From an uncultured Parabacteroides sp. (GTDB lineage Bacteria; Bacteroidota; Bacteroidia; Bacteroidales; Tannerellaceae), in assembly GCA_944325335.1 (NCBI GenBank), contig CALUZR010000003.1, positions 35,889-99,888 on the forward strand: a stretch of DNA of 64,000 bases, in the 5' to 3' direction. The notes under the pieces were generated by a model. It saw only the letters and a list, made by a program, of their open reading frames with translations. It searched no databases and had not been told where the DNA came from. The position numbers were made by a program, and so were the translations under genes. Positions 1 through 8,848 of this stretch are shown in pieces. The stretch's first letter is position 1, and the number at the start of each line of letters is the position of its first letter.

Positions 1-1094
1 TTCCACGTAGAGAAATCGCCCGCCAGGATATGCCGGCGTGCCTCTTTCACCAGCCAGAGGTAGAAGGCCAGGTTGTGGATGGAGGCGATTTGTAATCCCA
101 ATATCTCGTTGACCTTGATAAGGTGATGCAGGTAGGCTTTCGAATAGATGCGGTCTACGAATGAAGGACCCTGCTCATCGATGGGCGAGAAGTCCGCTTC
201 CCATTTCTTATTGCGCATGTTCATCGTGCCGTAGGGCGTAAAGAGTTGCCCGTTCCGTCCGTTGCGGGTCGGCATGATGCAATCGAACATGTCCACACCC
301 CGCTCGATGGCCTCAAGGAGGTTGATGGGTGTGCCTACGCCCATGAGGTAACGCGGCTTGTCTTCGGGCAGGATACCGTTCACGATCTCGATCATCTCGT
401 ACATCTTCTCGGTCGGTTCGCCCACGGCCAATCCGCCGATGGCGTTCCCGTCTGCCCCGATGGAAGCCACCTTCTCGGCGGCCCGGATGCGGAGTTCCGG
501 ATAGACGCATCCTTGTACGATGGGGAAGAGGCTTTGCGTATAACCGTACTTGGGCTCGGTCTCGTTGAACCGCTTCACGCACCGGTCGAGCCAACGTTCG
601 GTGAGCCCCAAGGATTTCTTGGCATACTCGTAATCGGCATCGCCCGGGCAACACTCGTCGAACGCCATCATGATGTCTGCCCCGATGATGCGCTCGATGT
701 CCATTACTTTTTCCGGGGTAAAAAGGTGCTTCGAACCATCGATATGCGAACGGAACTCAGCGCCCTCTTCATGCAACTTGCGGTTGTCCGAGAGGGAAAA
801 GACCTGGAATCCGCCACTATCGGTCAGGATCGGACGGTCCCACCCGTTGAACTTATGCAATCCACCTACTTTCTCCAAGATATCCAATCCCGGACGCAAG
901 TACAAGTGGTACGTATTCCCTAAGATGATTTGCGCCCGGATGTCCTCTTTCAGTTCCGGGATATGTACGGCCTTGACGCTGCCTTGCGTCCCGACGGGCA
1001 TAAAGATGGGCGTCTCGATGACCCCATGATCGGTGGTAATCAAGCCCGCCCTTGCCTTTGTTTTCGTGTCTGTATGTTGTAATTCAAATTTCAT
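1..1094 (-). CDS. tgt: Queuine tRNA-ribosyltransferase (tRNA-guanine transglycosylase), 3' end cut by window
   Basis: Swaps guanine 34 in tRNAs with GUN anticodons for a queuosine precursor base. The minus-strand reading starts MKFELQHTDTKTKARAG and continues with the family core: TPIFMPVGTQGSVKAV, then ILGNTYHLYLRPG, then LTDSGGFQVFSL, which holds the catalytic-pocket Asp and substrate-binding Gly residues. The frame is open from the start codon to the window edge. Tgt is usually about 375 residues, so only the last dozen or so codons should be missing. It has its own TATCTTTG promoter core just upstream, so it is not simply read from the ferredoxin gene. The identification is secure; the symbol follows the family. 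Confidence 0.95.
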   Translation of the reverse strand, partial: MKFELQHTDTKTKARAGLITTDHGVIETPIFMPVGTQGSVKAVHIPELKEDIRAQIILGNTYHLYLRPGLDILEKVGGLHKFNGWDRPILTDSGGFQVFSLSDNRKLHEEGAEFRSHIDGSKHLFTPEKVMDIERIIGADIMMAFDECCPGDADYEYAKKSLGLTERWLDRCVKRFNETEPKYGYTQSLFPIVQGCVYPELRIRAAEKVASIGADGNAIGGLAVGEPTEKMYEMIEIVNGILPEDKPRYLMGVGTPINLLEAIERGVDMFDCIMPTRNGRNGQLFTPYGTMNMRNKKWEADFSPIDEQGPSFVDRIYSKAYLHHLIKVNEILGLQIASIHNLAFYLWLVKEARRHILAGDFSTW

Positions 1095-1100
1095 AGGGTG

Positions 1101-1108
1101 CAAAGATA
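1101..1108 (-). promoter_or_regulatory. -7 promoter core for tgt
   Basis: CAAAGATA on the plus strand reads TATCTTTG on the minus strand, a match to the Bacteroidetes TAnnTTTG core, 6 bp upstream of the tgt start codon. Such a short leader is common in this phylum. No clear -33 box was seen. Confidence 0.6.
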
Positions 1109-1134
1109 GTCATTTTGCGGCATACAGCTACCCC

Positions 1135-2694
1135 TTAGAAGCCGAAATCCGTTACTTCGATCTCTTTTACCTCTTCCACTTTCGGTTTCTCTACCCGTTT
1201 GTGCACCTCGTTTGCCTGGATAATGATAGCTCGCACAGGGCGTACGGGGCAGATCGACTCGCAACCTCCGCACCCTACGCACAGGTCGGGATTCACTTCC
1301 GGAATGGTCAATGTCCCCTTGTAGGGCACCATCCGCACGGCTTGCGTGGGGCAATGTTCCGAGCATGCACCACAATCGTTATCTTCGGTATAGACGATGC
1401 AACGCTCGATGAAGAAATGCGCCACGCCTACTTGCGTCGTGGTTTTCTCCTCTTTGGTGATGGGCTTGAGGGCGTGCGTCGGACAGACATCGGCACATAC
1501 CGTACATTCGTAGTTGCAATAGCTATTCTCGTAGGACATGTAGGGCTTCAAGAGGTAATCGAACCCGTATTGCATCCCGGCGGGACGGAGCACTTGGCTG
1601 GGGCATTGCGTCACGCAGACGTGGCATCCCGTGCAAAGGTCCTTGAAGCGTTCGATACTGAGCGAGCCGGGAGGCGTCACAGGTGGCCAATGGGTCGGGT
1701 CTTGCCCTTTCCGCAATCGCTTTTGCAATCGTTTCCCTTGGGCCAGGGCCGGAAGCGTACCTGCCAAGATACCGCTGGTGGCGAGGAACGTGCGCCGGCT
1801 GGCATCGGGTTTCACCGCTTCGTTTGCCTTTTCTGCTTCTTTCCGAATAGGGGCGAAGCGGAACTGGATACTTCCGGTATGGCACGCTGAGATGCAGTTG
1901 AAGCAATCCACACACCGGGAGGTGTCAATCTTCATTTCTTTGCTCAGGATGGCTTCCGCCTTGCAGGCATGTTCGCACAACCCGCAATGCACGCAACTCT
2001 TCGCATCTATCGTCGGACGGAACAGGGCGTAGCGGGAGAAGAGGCTCAAGAGGGAACCTACCGGGCAAAGGGTATTGCAAAACAAACGTCCGCGCCATAC
2101 GCTCAGGCCCACAAAGAGGAGCAGGGCTATCAAGCCACTCACGAACCCGGCACGCGTCACGGTGCTTACCGTCACCTGGTAGAGCGTGTAATTGTCCATT
2201 TCCATGAGGAGATGTGCCGCCCCGTTGTTCGTGAGCATCACCAAGGGACGCAATAGGTTCGTGGCTATCCGTCCGAAATGACTATACGGGTCGAGCAGGA
2301 GGCAAAGGTTCATCACTCCGGCCAGCGCGCTCAGGGCGGTCAAGGCCAATAGCACGTACCGCAAGGCATTCATCGGCTTATGGTAGGCGAACCGTCTCGC
2401 CCCCTTCTTCTTCGTTTTGCCGATACAATAGATTCGATTGATTATATCTTGCAAGACGCCTGCCGGGCATACGGTCGAACAATACAATCGTCCCACGAGG
2501 AGCGTCAACGCGAGATGAAGCAAGATAATCGCCCAAAACCCGCCCAGCAACGCCGGCATCACCTGCGCATGGAGCAGGACGTGGAGCTGGTCGGGCAAAG
2601 TCCCCGTGAAGTCTACAAAGAAGAGCGCAATCGGTATAAAGAAAAGGAGGGCGAGGCATACCCGCACTCCTTTCCATATATTCATTCGTTTCAT
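1135..2694 (-). CDS. Membrane polyferredoxin with internal twin-arginine motif (NapH-like + NapG-like fusion)
   Basis: 519-residue iron-sulfur protein. Residues 1-225 hold about five hydrophobic segments and two CxxxCP motifs (C72/C76 and C206/C210) as in NapH/NosR-type membrane electron carriers. Two 4Fe-4S motifs follow (C234-C244, C261-C271). Residues 299-318 then read SRRTFLATSGILAGTLPALA, a near-perfect Tat signal, followed by a second ferredoxin region with four more clusters (C354-C364, C393-C404, about C432-C448, C472-C482). This looks like a NapH-type protein fused to a NapG-type Tat-exported ferredoxin. It starts 8 bp after the DUF362 gene, so the two form an operon. It probably moves electrons at the inner membrane; donor and acceptor are unknown. 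Confidence 0.8.
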   Translation of the reverse strand: MKRMNIWKGVRVCLALLFFIPIALFFVDFTGTLPDQLHVLLHAQVMPALLGGFWAIILLHLALTLLVGRLYCSTVCPAGVLQDIINRIYCIGKTKKKGARRFAYHKPMNALRYVLLALTALSALAGVMNLCLLLDPYSHFGRIATNLLRPLVMLTNNGAAHLLMEMDNYTLYQVTVSTVTRAGFVSGLIALLLFVGLSVWRGRLFCNTLCPVGSLLSLFSRYALFRPTIDAKSCVHCGLCEHACKAEAILSKEMKIDTSRCVDCFNCISACHTGSIQFRFAPIRKEAEKANEAVKPDASRRTFLATSGILAGTLPALAQGKRLQKRLRKGQDPTHWPPVTPPGSLSIERFKDLCTGCHVCVTQCPSQVLRPAGMQYGFDYLLKPYMSYENSYCNYECTVCADVCPTHALKPITKEEKTTTQVGVAHFFIERCIVYTEDNDCGACSEHCPTQAVRMVPYKGTLTIPEVNPDLCVGCGGCESICPVRPVRAIIIQANEVHKRVEKPKVEEVKEIEVTDFGF

Positions 2695-2702
2695 CCTTCG
2701 GC

Positions 2703-3635
2703 TCAGAGTTTGATGCGTTTAATGTTCAACGTTTTCAGGTCGGTCGTACCCAGGTGCAATGCTTCGCCTTTGCCGATATGGGAAGCCGCGGCCAGGTCGA
2801 GCTTCTTTACTTGGTTGAAGAGCGCGAGGGCGGCGGTGTCGATGGCGACAATGTTCGGCGATACAATCAGGCTCTTGAGCGTGGCCACGTCGGAAGCATT
2901 CCGTCCTTGCGGTCCGTTCTGGAAGAGGATACGGTAGGCGTCCACGACGTTCAGCACCGGTTTCTTTTCCCACGTGCAGATGTCGGCGATGCATTGTTGC
3001 AGGTCGTGCTGGTGGAAGAAGCGGCGGTCCCATACGATGCCCATGTAGTTCTTCATCGCGCAGGTGAGTTTCGCTCCGCCATGATTCTTCAGGATGGGGA
3101 CATTAATCCATACGTCGGCCTCGACCAGCGCTTCGTGTATCTTTGCGCTTTTCAGGTTCTTACCGTTCGGGATGGATACGCTCTGGTAATACTTCTCGTC
3201 GTTGGCGGGCATCACGATAGCCCCCGCTGCCTTGGCCGCCTTTTCGATGCCGCTCGTCTCGTAGCACTTTTGCCAATTATCGCAGGTATGGTCGAATACC
3301 GTCACCTTCTCGGCGCCTGCGGCGAGGCTTTTCCGGACCAGGGCGGCCACCAGTTCCGGGTTGGTGTTGCCGGCCAATTCCGGCGTGCGGTCCCATCCGA
3401 TATTCGGTTTAATCACTACCTTCTGTCCTTTTTTCACATACTGCCCGATGCCCCCGAGCGCTTCCAACGCCTTGTCGAGCATCACCGCAGGCTCGCCGCC
3501 CATGACGGCCACCATGTCCGGCACCGCTTCGACGGCCACGGTGTTGTTCATCAAGGCCGCACTCAGTCCTTTAAAGTCGAGGGTCAGCGCCGCACCAGCC
3601 AGTGCGCTTGTCCGTAAAAAGTCACGACGTTTCAT
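2703..3635 (-). CDS. DUF362 domain protein with Tat signal
   Basis: 310 residues beginning MKRRDFLRTSALAGAALTL, a clear twin-arginine signal with a hydrophobic stretch, so the protein is probably exported folded. The body carries the DUF362 pattern: VVIKPNIGWDR near residue 70, the DHTCDNW region near 115, and NVPILKNHGGAKLTCAMKNYMG near 180. DUF362 proteins are usually found with ferredoxin domains and their reaction is not known. Here the ferredoxins come from the next gene, and both members carry Tat motifs, so they probably meet on the periplasmic face. First gene of the pair, with its own promoter core at 3685-3692. Confidence 0.85.
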   Translation of the reverse strand: MKRRDFLRTSALAGAALTLDFKGLSAALMNNTVAVEAVPDMVAVMGGEPAVMLDKALEALGGIGQYVKKGQKVVIKPNIGWDRTPELAGNTNPELVAALVRKSLAAGAEKVTVFDHTCDNWQKCYETSGIEKAAKAAGAIVMPANDEKYYQSVSIPNGKNLKSAKIHEALVEADVWINVPILKNHGGAKLTCAMKNYMGIVWDRRFFHQHDLQQCIADICTWEKKPVLNVVDAYRILFQNGPQGRNASDVATLKSLIVSPNIVAIDTAALALFNQVKKLDLAAASHIGKGEALHLGTTDLKTLNIKRIKL

Positions 3636-3684
3636 CTTTTTGTTTGTTTAAATTGGTTATGATATTCCGATATTTCTTTGCCTG

Positions 3685-3692
3685 CAAAGATA
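3685..3692 (-). promoter_or_regulatory. -7 promoter core for the DUF362-polyferredoxin operon
   Basis: CAAAGATA on the plus strand is TATCTTTG on the minus strand, 50 bp upstream of the DUF362 start. It lies back to back with the plus-strand core at 3713-3720, so this is a divergent promoter region. Confidence 0.6.
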
Positions 3693-3712
3693 CGGATTAA
3701 AAGAAAAAGCCC

Positions 3713-3720
3713 TACCTTTG
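3713..3720 (+). promoter_or_regulatory. -7 promoter core for the Rpn-family gene
   Basis: TACCTTTG, followed by a short leader to the ATG at 3753. It excludes the upstream in-frame start at 3678, which would lie before the promoter. Confidence 0.6.
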
Positions 3721-3752
3721 CGAAACGTTATAAATTCATAAACAAAGACATT

Positions 3753-4640
3753 ATGGGTACAATGGACATCCAAGATAGATATATCAACCCCTATACCGAT
3801 TTCGGCTTTAAGAAGTTGTTTGGTACGGAAATGAATAAAGACCTGCTGATTAGTTTCATTAATAGCCTATTGCACGGTGAAGAGGTGGTAATGGACTTAA
3901 CATACCTGAATACGGAGCATTTAGGTACGACCGAAGCAGACCGTAGGGCCATCTTTGATGTGTATTGCGAAACGGAGAAGGGCGAACGGATTCTCGTCGA
4001 AATGCAACGTGGCGAGCAGGCTTTCTTCAAAGACCGTAGCATTTATTATGCCACTTTTCCTATCCGCGAACAGGGACGGCGGGGTGATTGGGATTTTGAG
4101 CTAAAGGCCGTTTACGTCGTAGGCATCTTGAATTTCACCTTTGATGACGACAAGACTTGTTTCCATCATGAGGTGCAGCTGATGGATAGGCGGAAGAAAG
4201 AGGTCTTTTACGATAAGCTGACGTTCATCTATTTGGAAATGCCTAAGTTCACGAAGACGGAAGACGAGTTGACCAATATGTTCGAAAAGTGGCTTTTCGT
4301 CTTGCGCAACCTTTCCCGCCTGATGGAACGCCCCAAAGCCCTGCAAGAACGTATCTTCACCCGCCTTTTTGAAGCGGCAGAGATTGCCAAGTTCACGCGT
4401 ACCGAGTACGAAGCCTATGAAGGCAGCCTCAAGGTTTATCGCGACTGGAAGAACACGATAGACACCGCGAAAGCCAAGTCGAAAGCAGAAGGAAAAGCGG
4501 AAGGTATCGAAGAAGGCATCGAAATTGGCGAAGCAAGAGGACGTAGGGAGACCGCTAAACAGTTGAAAGCTTTAGGTGTACCCATCAACATCATTATCCA
4601 AAGTACGCACTTGACCACAGAAGAAATAGCTGATTTATAA
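3753..4640 (+). CDS. Rpn family recombination-promoting nuclease / PD-(D/E)XK putative transposase
   Basis: About 295 residues from MGTMDIQDRYINPYTDFGFKKLFG, the typical opening of this large Bacteroidetes family. The nuclease core is visible as DVYCETEKGERILVEMQ (Asp, then Glu-x-Gln) near residue 70. The tail is rich in charged GKAEGIEEGIEIGEARG repeats and ends in a small helical LTTEEIADL segment. Rpn proteins are DNA endonucleases that promote RecA-independent recombination, and Pfam groups them with transposase-like nucleases. No terminal inverted repeats or target duplications were seen here, so this copy is not evidently part of a mobile element. The start follows the promoter at 3713. 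Confidence 0.85.
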   Translation: MGTMDIQDRYINPYTDFGFKKLFGTEMNKDLLISFINSLLHGEEVVMDLTYLNTEHLGTTEADRRAIFDVYCETEKGERILVEMQRGEQAFFKDRSIYYATFPIREQGRRGDWDFELKAVYVVGILNFTFDDDKTCFHHEVQLMDRRKKEVFYDKLTFIYLEMPKFTKTEDELTNMFEKWLFVLRNLSRLMERPKALQERIFTRLFEAAEIAKFTRTEYEAYEGSLKVYRDWKNTIDTAKAKSKAEGKAEGIEEGIEIGEARGRRETAKQLKALGVPINIIIQSTHLTTEEIADL

Positions 4641-4751
4641 CTGCTATTCATTTTATGCATTTTACGAAAGGGTCGAACCCTGTCCGATAGGGCAGGTCCG
4701 GCCCTTTCTGCATATCTATCCCCACTTTGCCACCCGCCCTGATGGCAGTTC

Positions 4752-4817
4752 ATATCCCATGTGGGATATTTTTTTATTTCTATTGGAATATTTTATTATC
4801 CCACTTGGAATATTTTT
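4752..4817. repeat. Palindrome plus three phased TGGRATATTT repeats upstream of HU-like gene
   Basis: An 18-bp palindrome ATATCCCATGTGGGATAT occupies 4752-4769. Its right half, TGGGATATTTT (4762), recurs as TGGAATATTTT at 4784 and 4807, so copies are 22 and 23 bp apart. The last copy abuts the promoter core at 4819-4826. The arrangement resembles an operator with protein sites on one face of the helix, possibly for autoregulation of the HU-like gene; that role is inferred. Confidence 0.6.
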
Positions 4818-4818
4818 G

Positions 4819-4826
4819 TATCTTTG
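4819..4826 (+). promoter_or_regulatory. -7 promoter core for HU-like gene at 4855
   Basis: TATCTTTG, 28 bp upstream of the ATG, directly after the phased repeats at 4752-4817. Confidence 0.6.
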
Positions 4827-4854
4827 TTGGCATAATAACTAAGGATAGAGTTGT

Positions 4855-5616
4855 ATGATAAAACCGAATAGAGTTAAATGGAAAGTGCGACTGGAACGTT
4901 CGAATCTGAAAACGATAGAGGGACAACGGATTCCCCGCGTCCACTTATATGGCTCCTTGTCTATGAATGAGGTGATTGACCGCATCGTCCAGGATGGAGC
5001 GAACACCTTGGCGCGGGAGACGATGGTGCATGCCGTGTCGGCCTTCTTCCGCGAGGTCGAGGAGCTGATTGTCGAGGGGTATGCGGTGCGGACGCCGATC
5101 GGAAATTTCACGCCGGGCGTCACGGGGACGTGGAACTTCGAGCGTATCCTGCCCGACGCACGGGCGCAGAACGAGGCGACGGTCAATTACGCGCTTAGTC
5201 CGCAACTGAAGAAACGCCTCGCCGACCCGCTCTTCGAGGAGATAGGGCCGCTCCAGTCCCGCCTCGCCATTTATCATGTAGAGGATAAGGGCAGCGGTAC
5301 GGAGAATACCTACCTTACGCCTGGCTATGCGTTGATAATCAAAGGAGACCTGCTGCTGATGAACGGCGACCTGCCGGAGCGGGGCCTCTATTTCGTCGAC
5401 GCGGAGACGGGCCAGGCGGTGCGGCACGTCAAGGGCGAGGACCTATACGGGACGCGGAAGCGGTGCTGGGCGAATGTCCCGCGCGACCTCCCGCCGGGCC
5501 GTTACCTCCTCCGCATCGTGAGCCAATGCACCACCAGCCCCACACCGCTCAAACGCGCCGCTTCGTACACCTACAAGGTGGTATTTGAGGTGCGGGATTT
5601 GGAAGGAACGGAATAA
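4855..5616 (+). CDS. HU/IHF-like DNA-binding protein with DUF4469 Ig-like C-terminal domain
   Basis: 253 residues. Residues about 1-125 fit the HU-like fold used by Bacteroidales-specific proteins: a basic start, helices with MNEVIDRIVQDGANTLARET, and the strand-rich VRTPIGNFTPGVTGTWN that matches the HU beta arm region. Residues about 135-245 form a beta-rich tail with an LRIVSQ strand near its end, as in DUF4469, an Ig-like domain defined from a Bacteroides vulgatus structure. Probably a nucleoid or local-architecture protein; its DNA target is unknown. It is followed by a long hairpin at 5657. A second family member lies at 11159. Codon use is GC-rich compared with the AT-rich leader. Confidence 0.75.
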   Translation: MIKPNRVKWKVRLERSNLKTIEGQRIPRVHLYGSLSMNEVIDRIVQDGANTLARETMVHAVSAFFREVEELIVEGYAVRTPIGNFTPGVTGTWNFERILPDARAQNEATVNYALSPQLKKRLADPLFEEIGPLQSRLAIYHVEDKGSGTENTYLTPGYALIIKGDLLLMNGDLPERGLYFVDAETGQAVRHVKGEDLYGTRKRCWANVPRDLPPGRYLLRIVSQCTTSPTPLKRAASYTYKVVFEVRDLEGTE

Positions 5617-5656
5617 AGGCTTACATTTGTGGGCGAAAATAAGTAATAACAACGTA

Positions 5657-5767
5657 TTACTGGACGCAGATGACGCAGAACCCGCAGAGGTACGCAGACT
5701 TTATATTTATCTTGCACATGAAATCTGCGTGCTTCTGCGCTTCGTCTGCGTGGCCTGCGTCCGGTAA
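5657..5767. repeat. Long intergenic hairpin, ACGCAGA-type (copy 1)
   Basis: Left arm from 5657 (TTACTGGACGCAGATGACG...) pairs with the right arm ending at 5767 (...TGCGTCCGGTAA) over about 45 bp with few mismatches. Each arm is built of ACGCAGA words about 9-10 bp apart. It lies between the HU-like gene and nfo, both on the plus strand, and is nearly the same as the copy at 59744-59856. Probably a terminator. Confidence 0.75.
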
Positions 5768-5787
5768 ATACATCAAACATTATATTA

Positions 5788-6645
5788 ATGGAAAAGAAAA
5801 GCAAGAAGAAGATAGGGGCGCACGTGTCGGCTACGGGCGGTGTGGAGAATGCACCGGAGAACGCACATGCGATTGGCGCCACGGCGTTCGCCCTCTTCAC
5901 ACGCAACCAGCGGCAATGGCGTTCGGCGCCGCTATCGGCCAAGAGTATCGCGCTGTTTAAGGAGCGTTGCGCGAAGTATGGCTACGAGGCGGGCGATATC
6001 CTGCCGCACGATAGCTACCTGATCAACCTGGGTCACCCGGAGGCGGAGGGGCTGGAGAAGTCACGCGCGGCGTTCCTCGACGAGATGCAGCGGTGCGAGC
6101 AACTGGGCCTCGACCGCCTGAACTTCCACCCGGGCAGCCACCTGAAGGCGATGACCGAAGAGGCCTGCCTCACGCGTATCGCCGAGTCCATCAACTGGAC
6201 GCTGGAGCAGACCACGGGCGTGACGGCCGTCATCGAGAACACGGCCGGGCAGGGGACGAACCTCGGCTATACGTTCGAGCAGTTGGCTTATATAATAAAT
6301 AAGGTAGAGGACAAAACGCGCGTCGGCGTTTGCCTCGATACGGCACATACGCTGGCGGCCGGCTACGAGATACGGACCGAGGAGGGCTTCCGCGATACCT
6401 TTGCCAAGTTCGATGCGGTGGTGGGCTTCCAATACCTCCGGGGAATGCACCTCAATGATTCGAAGAAAGAGCTGGCTACGCGGGTTGATAGGCACGATAG
6501 CGTGGGCAAAGGCGTGATGGGCATGAAGATGTTCGAGCTCCTGATGAACGATGCCCGTTTCGACGGCATCCCCCTCATCCTCGAGACACCGGACGAATCA
6601 CTTTGGGCGGAAGAAATCAAACTATTATATTCATTAGAAAAGTAA
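5788..6645 (+). CDS. nfo: Endonuclease IV (AP endonuclease)
   Basis: 285 residues, the usual length. Cuts DNA 5' of abasic sites in base-excision repair using a three-zinc centre. The metal-ligand motifs are all visible in order: GAHVSATGG near the N-terminus, LNFHPGSHL near 110, VIENTAGQG near 150, VGVCLDTAH near 185, GMHLNDSK near 220, RHDSVGKG near 235 and ILETPDE near the C-terminus. The start [14 protein letters not shown] lies just after the hairpin at 5657-5767. No promoter core was seen, so transcription may come through or from within that element. Stop and next start are 6 bp apart, so it may be co-transcribed with the dipeptidase. Confidence 0.95.
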   Translation: MEKKSKKKIGAHVSATGGVENAPENAHAIGATAFALFTRNQRQWRSAPLSAKSIALFKERCAKYGYEAGDILPHDSYLINLGHPEAEGLEKSRAAFLDEMQRCEQLGLDRLNFHPGSHLKAMTEEACLTRIAESINWTLEQTTGVTAVIENTAGQGTNLGYTFEQLAYIINKVEDKTRVGVCLDTAHTLAAGYEIRTEEGFRDTFAKFDAVVGFQYLRGMHLNDSKKELATRVDRHDSVGKGVMGMKMFELLMNDARFDGIPLILETPDESLWAEEIKLLYSLEK

Positions 6646-6651
6646 TTGCAC

Positions 6652-8292
6652 ATGAAGAAACTTTGGATAAGTGTGGCCCTGTGTTTGGGCATGGCCTCGT
6701 TTGCAGACGTGGATGCTTGCACGGGCTTGTTGGTAGGAAAGAAGGCATCGGTGGATGGCTCGGTGATGATTAGCTATGCCGCCGATTCCTACACCTTGTA
6801 TGGCGAACTGTATCATTGGCCGGCGGCTACATGGCCGGAAGGCGCGATGCTGGAAATCAAGGAATGGGATACGGGCAAACCGCTCGGGCAGATTCCGCAA
6901 GTGCGGGAGACCTATTCCGTAGTGGGGAACATGAACGAGCACCAGGTGGCGATTACGGAAAGCACATGGGGCGGACGTCCGGAGCTGGTCGATACGACGG
7001 GCATCATGGATTACGGTAGCCTCATCTACGTCGCCCTCCAACGCTCGAAGACCGCACGCGAGGCGATTCAAATCATGACGGACTTGGTGAAGGAGCATGG
7101 CTATTATAGCAGTGGCGAGTCTTTCTCGATAGCCGACAAGAACGAGGTGTGGATTATGGAGATGATAGGCAAAGGCGCGGGCAACAAGGGCGCCGTGTGG
7201 GTAGCCATCCGCATTCCGGATGATTGTATATGTGCCCATGCGAATCAAGCCCGCATCCAGCAGATCCCGTTCGACGACAAAGAGAACTGCCTCTACTCGC
7301 CCGACGTCGTATCCTTTGCCCGCGAGAAGGGTTATTTCAAGGGCGAAGACAAGGACTTCAGCTTTGCGAAGGCCTACAATCCGTACGAGTTCGGTGGCCT
7401 GCGTGCTTGCGAAGCGCGTGTCTGGTCCTTCTTCAATAAATATAATAAGGATATGGGCAAGTACCTGGAATTGGTGAAGGGCGATGTGAATGCCGAGCCG
7501 ATGCCACTCTACATCAAACCCGACCGTAAGCTCTCGGTAGAGGATGTGCGGAATATGATGCGCGACCACTACGAAGGTACGGAATTGGACATGACGAACG
7601 ACCCCGGTGCCGGTCCCTTCAAAGCGCCTTACCGCTTCCGCCCCTTGACCTACAAGGTGGATGGTGAATCCTATACGAACGAACGCCCCATCTCGACGCA
7701 ACAGAGTGGTTTCGTCATCGTGCCGCAGATGCGTAGTTGGCTCCCGGATGCCATCGGCGGCGTGCTTTGGTTTGCCGTAGACGATGCGAACACGACGGTC
7801 TTTACGCCGATTTATTGCTCCTCGACGGCCGTGCCTGAATGCTATCGGCAAGGAAATGGGAGCATGATGCAATTCTCATGGACATCGGCCTTCTGGGTAC
7901 GCAATTGGGTGGCCAACATGGTCTATCCGCGTTACAACCAGATGATAGGCGACGTGCGCAAGGTGCAATCTGAACTGGAAGACGGCTACATGGATATGCA
8001 ACCGGCCATCGACAAGGCGGCCTCCGAACTCTATGCCAAGAACCCGGACGAGGCGGTGAAATTCCTCACCTGGTACAGCACCACGACGGCCGACGAATCG
8101 GTAGACCGCTGGAAGCAATTGGGCGAATTCCTCATTGTGAAGTATTCCGACGGTGTGGTACGCAAGGAGAAGGATGGCAAGTTCCTCGATAATGGATATG
8201 GCTTAGGCGCGTCGCCCGATTCACCGGGTTATAGCGAAGAGTTCTACCGTGCTATCGTGAAGGAAGCCGGAGACCGCTTGAAAGTGAAATGA
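6652..8292 (+). CDS. Secreted C69-family dipeptidase
   Basis: 546 residues. A signal-like N-terminus (MKKLWISVALCLGMASFADVDA) runs straight into CTGLLVGKKASVDGSVM, the family hallmark: the Cys becomes the N-terminal nucleophile after processing, as in Ntn-hydrolases. Further family blocks are QVAITESTWGGRPEL near 105 and the WIMEMIGKG region near 165. C69 enzymes cleave dipeptides, which fits a peptide-using gut anaerobe; the leader suggests the periplasm. The ATG at 6652 is preferred over the TTG at 6646 because it places MKK at the start of the signal peptide. It begins 6 bp after nfo. Confidence 0.9.
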   Translation: MKKLWISVALCLGMASFADVDACTGLLVGKKASVDGSVMISYAADSYTLYGELYHWPAATWPEGAMLEIKEWDTGKPLGQIPQVRETYSVVGNMNEHQVAITESTWGGRPELVDTTGIMDYGSLIYVALQRSKTAREAIQIMTDLVKEHGYYSSGESFSIADKNEVWIMEMIGKGAGNKGAVWVAIRIPDDCICAHANQARIQQIPFDDKENCLYSPDVVSFAREKGYFKGEDKDFSFAKAYNPYEFGGLRACEARVWSFFNKYNKDMGKYLELVKGDVNAEPMPLYIKPDRKLSVEDVRNMMRDHYEGTELDMTNDPGAGPFKAPYRFRPLTYKVDGESYTNERPISTQQSGFVIVPQMRSWLPDAIGGVLWFAVDDANTTVFTPIYCSSTAVPECYRQGNGSMMQFSWTSAFWVRNWVANMVYPRYNQMIGDVRKVQSELEDGYMDMQPAIDKAASELYAKNPDEAVKFLTWYSTTTADESVDRWKQLGEFLIVKYSDGVVRKEKDGKFLDNGYGLGASPDSPGYSEEFYRAIVKEAGDRLKVK

Positions 8293-8330
8293 TTTACAAC
8301 GATACACAAACCTATTTATAATTATATCGT

Positions 8331-8840
8331 ATGAAAAGGATAACTATATTATTTTGCCTATTGTGCTTAGGATTAAGCGCATTTGCACAGACACAACGCG
8401 GAAGTTCGTCCGTAGGATTGAACATCGGGTATGGTTTTGAATCGGAGAATGCCACGCTGGGCATCGATTACCGCTATTGCATTACCGACGAAGTACGCAT
8501 CGCTCCCTCGCTCACTTACTTTGTGAAGGCAGACGACCTGAGTGCGGTGGCCATCGACTTGAACGCGCACTATGTCGTGAAGCTGAGCGATGTATTTGGG
8601 TTCTATCCTTTAGCCGGCATTGATTTGGCGTTCTGGAAATTCCACCATGCAGGAGGGCATGTCAATGATTTTGGGCGTTATGATGATTCGCACAACGAAA
8701 CCCGTCTGGGCGTAAACGTCGGTATTGGCGGGGAAATCTATGCAACCGAGCAACTGACGCTTGGCTTGGAAGTCAAATACAATATTGTAAAAGACATCGA
8801 CCAAGCCCTGTTGGCATTGCGCGTGGGTTATAACTTCTGA
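8331..8840 (+). CDS. Small outer-membrane beta-barrel protein
   Basis: 169 residues with a signal peptide (MKRITILFCLLCLGLSAFAQ). The mature part alternates short amphipathic strands (SVGLNIGYGF, ATLGIDYRYCI, LTLGLEVKYNI) and ends LLALRVGYNF, an aromatic C-terminal strand typical of OmpA/OprF-like barrels of about eight strands. There is no OmpA peptidoglycan domain. Function cannot be named from sequence; a structural or small porin role is likely. It stands alone, 38 bp after the dipeptidase, and is followed by a bidirectional hairpin. Confidence 0.75.
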   Translation: MKRITILFCLLCLGLSAFAQTQRGSSSVGLNIGYGFESENATLGIDYRYCITDEVRIAPSLTYFVKADDLSAVAIDLNAHYVVKLSDVFGFYPLAGIDLAFWKFHHAGGHVNDFGRYDDSHNETRLGVNVGIGGEIYATEQLTLGLEVKYNIVKDIDQALLALRVGYNF

Positions 8841-8848
8841 TAAAGAAT

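Noticed and set aside
246..923. 225-codon plus-strand ORF at the left edge
   Set aside because: It is antisense to tgt, whose frame is conserved and continuous to the window edge.
3678..4640. Rpn-family protein as a marker of an insertion sequence
   Set aside because: No terminal inverted repeats or target-site duplication were found at its borders; the family is often a free-standing gene.
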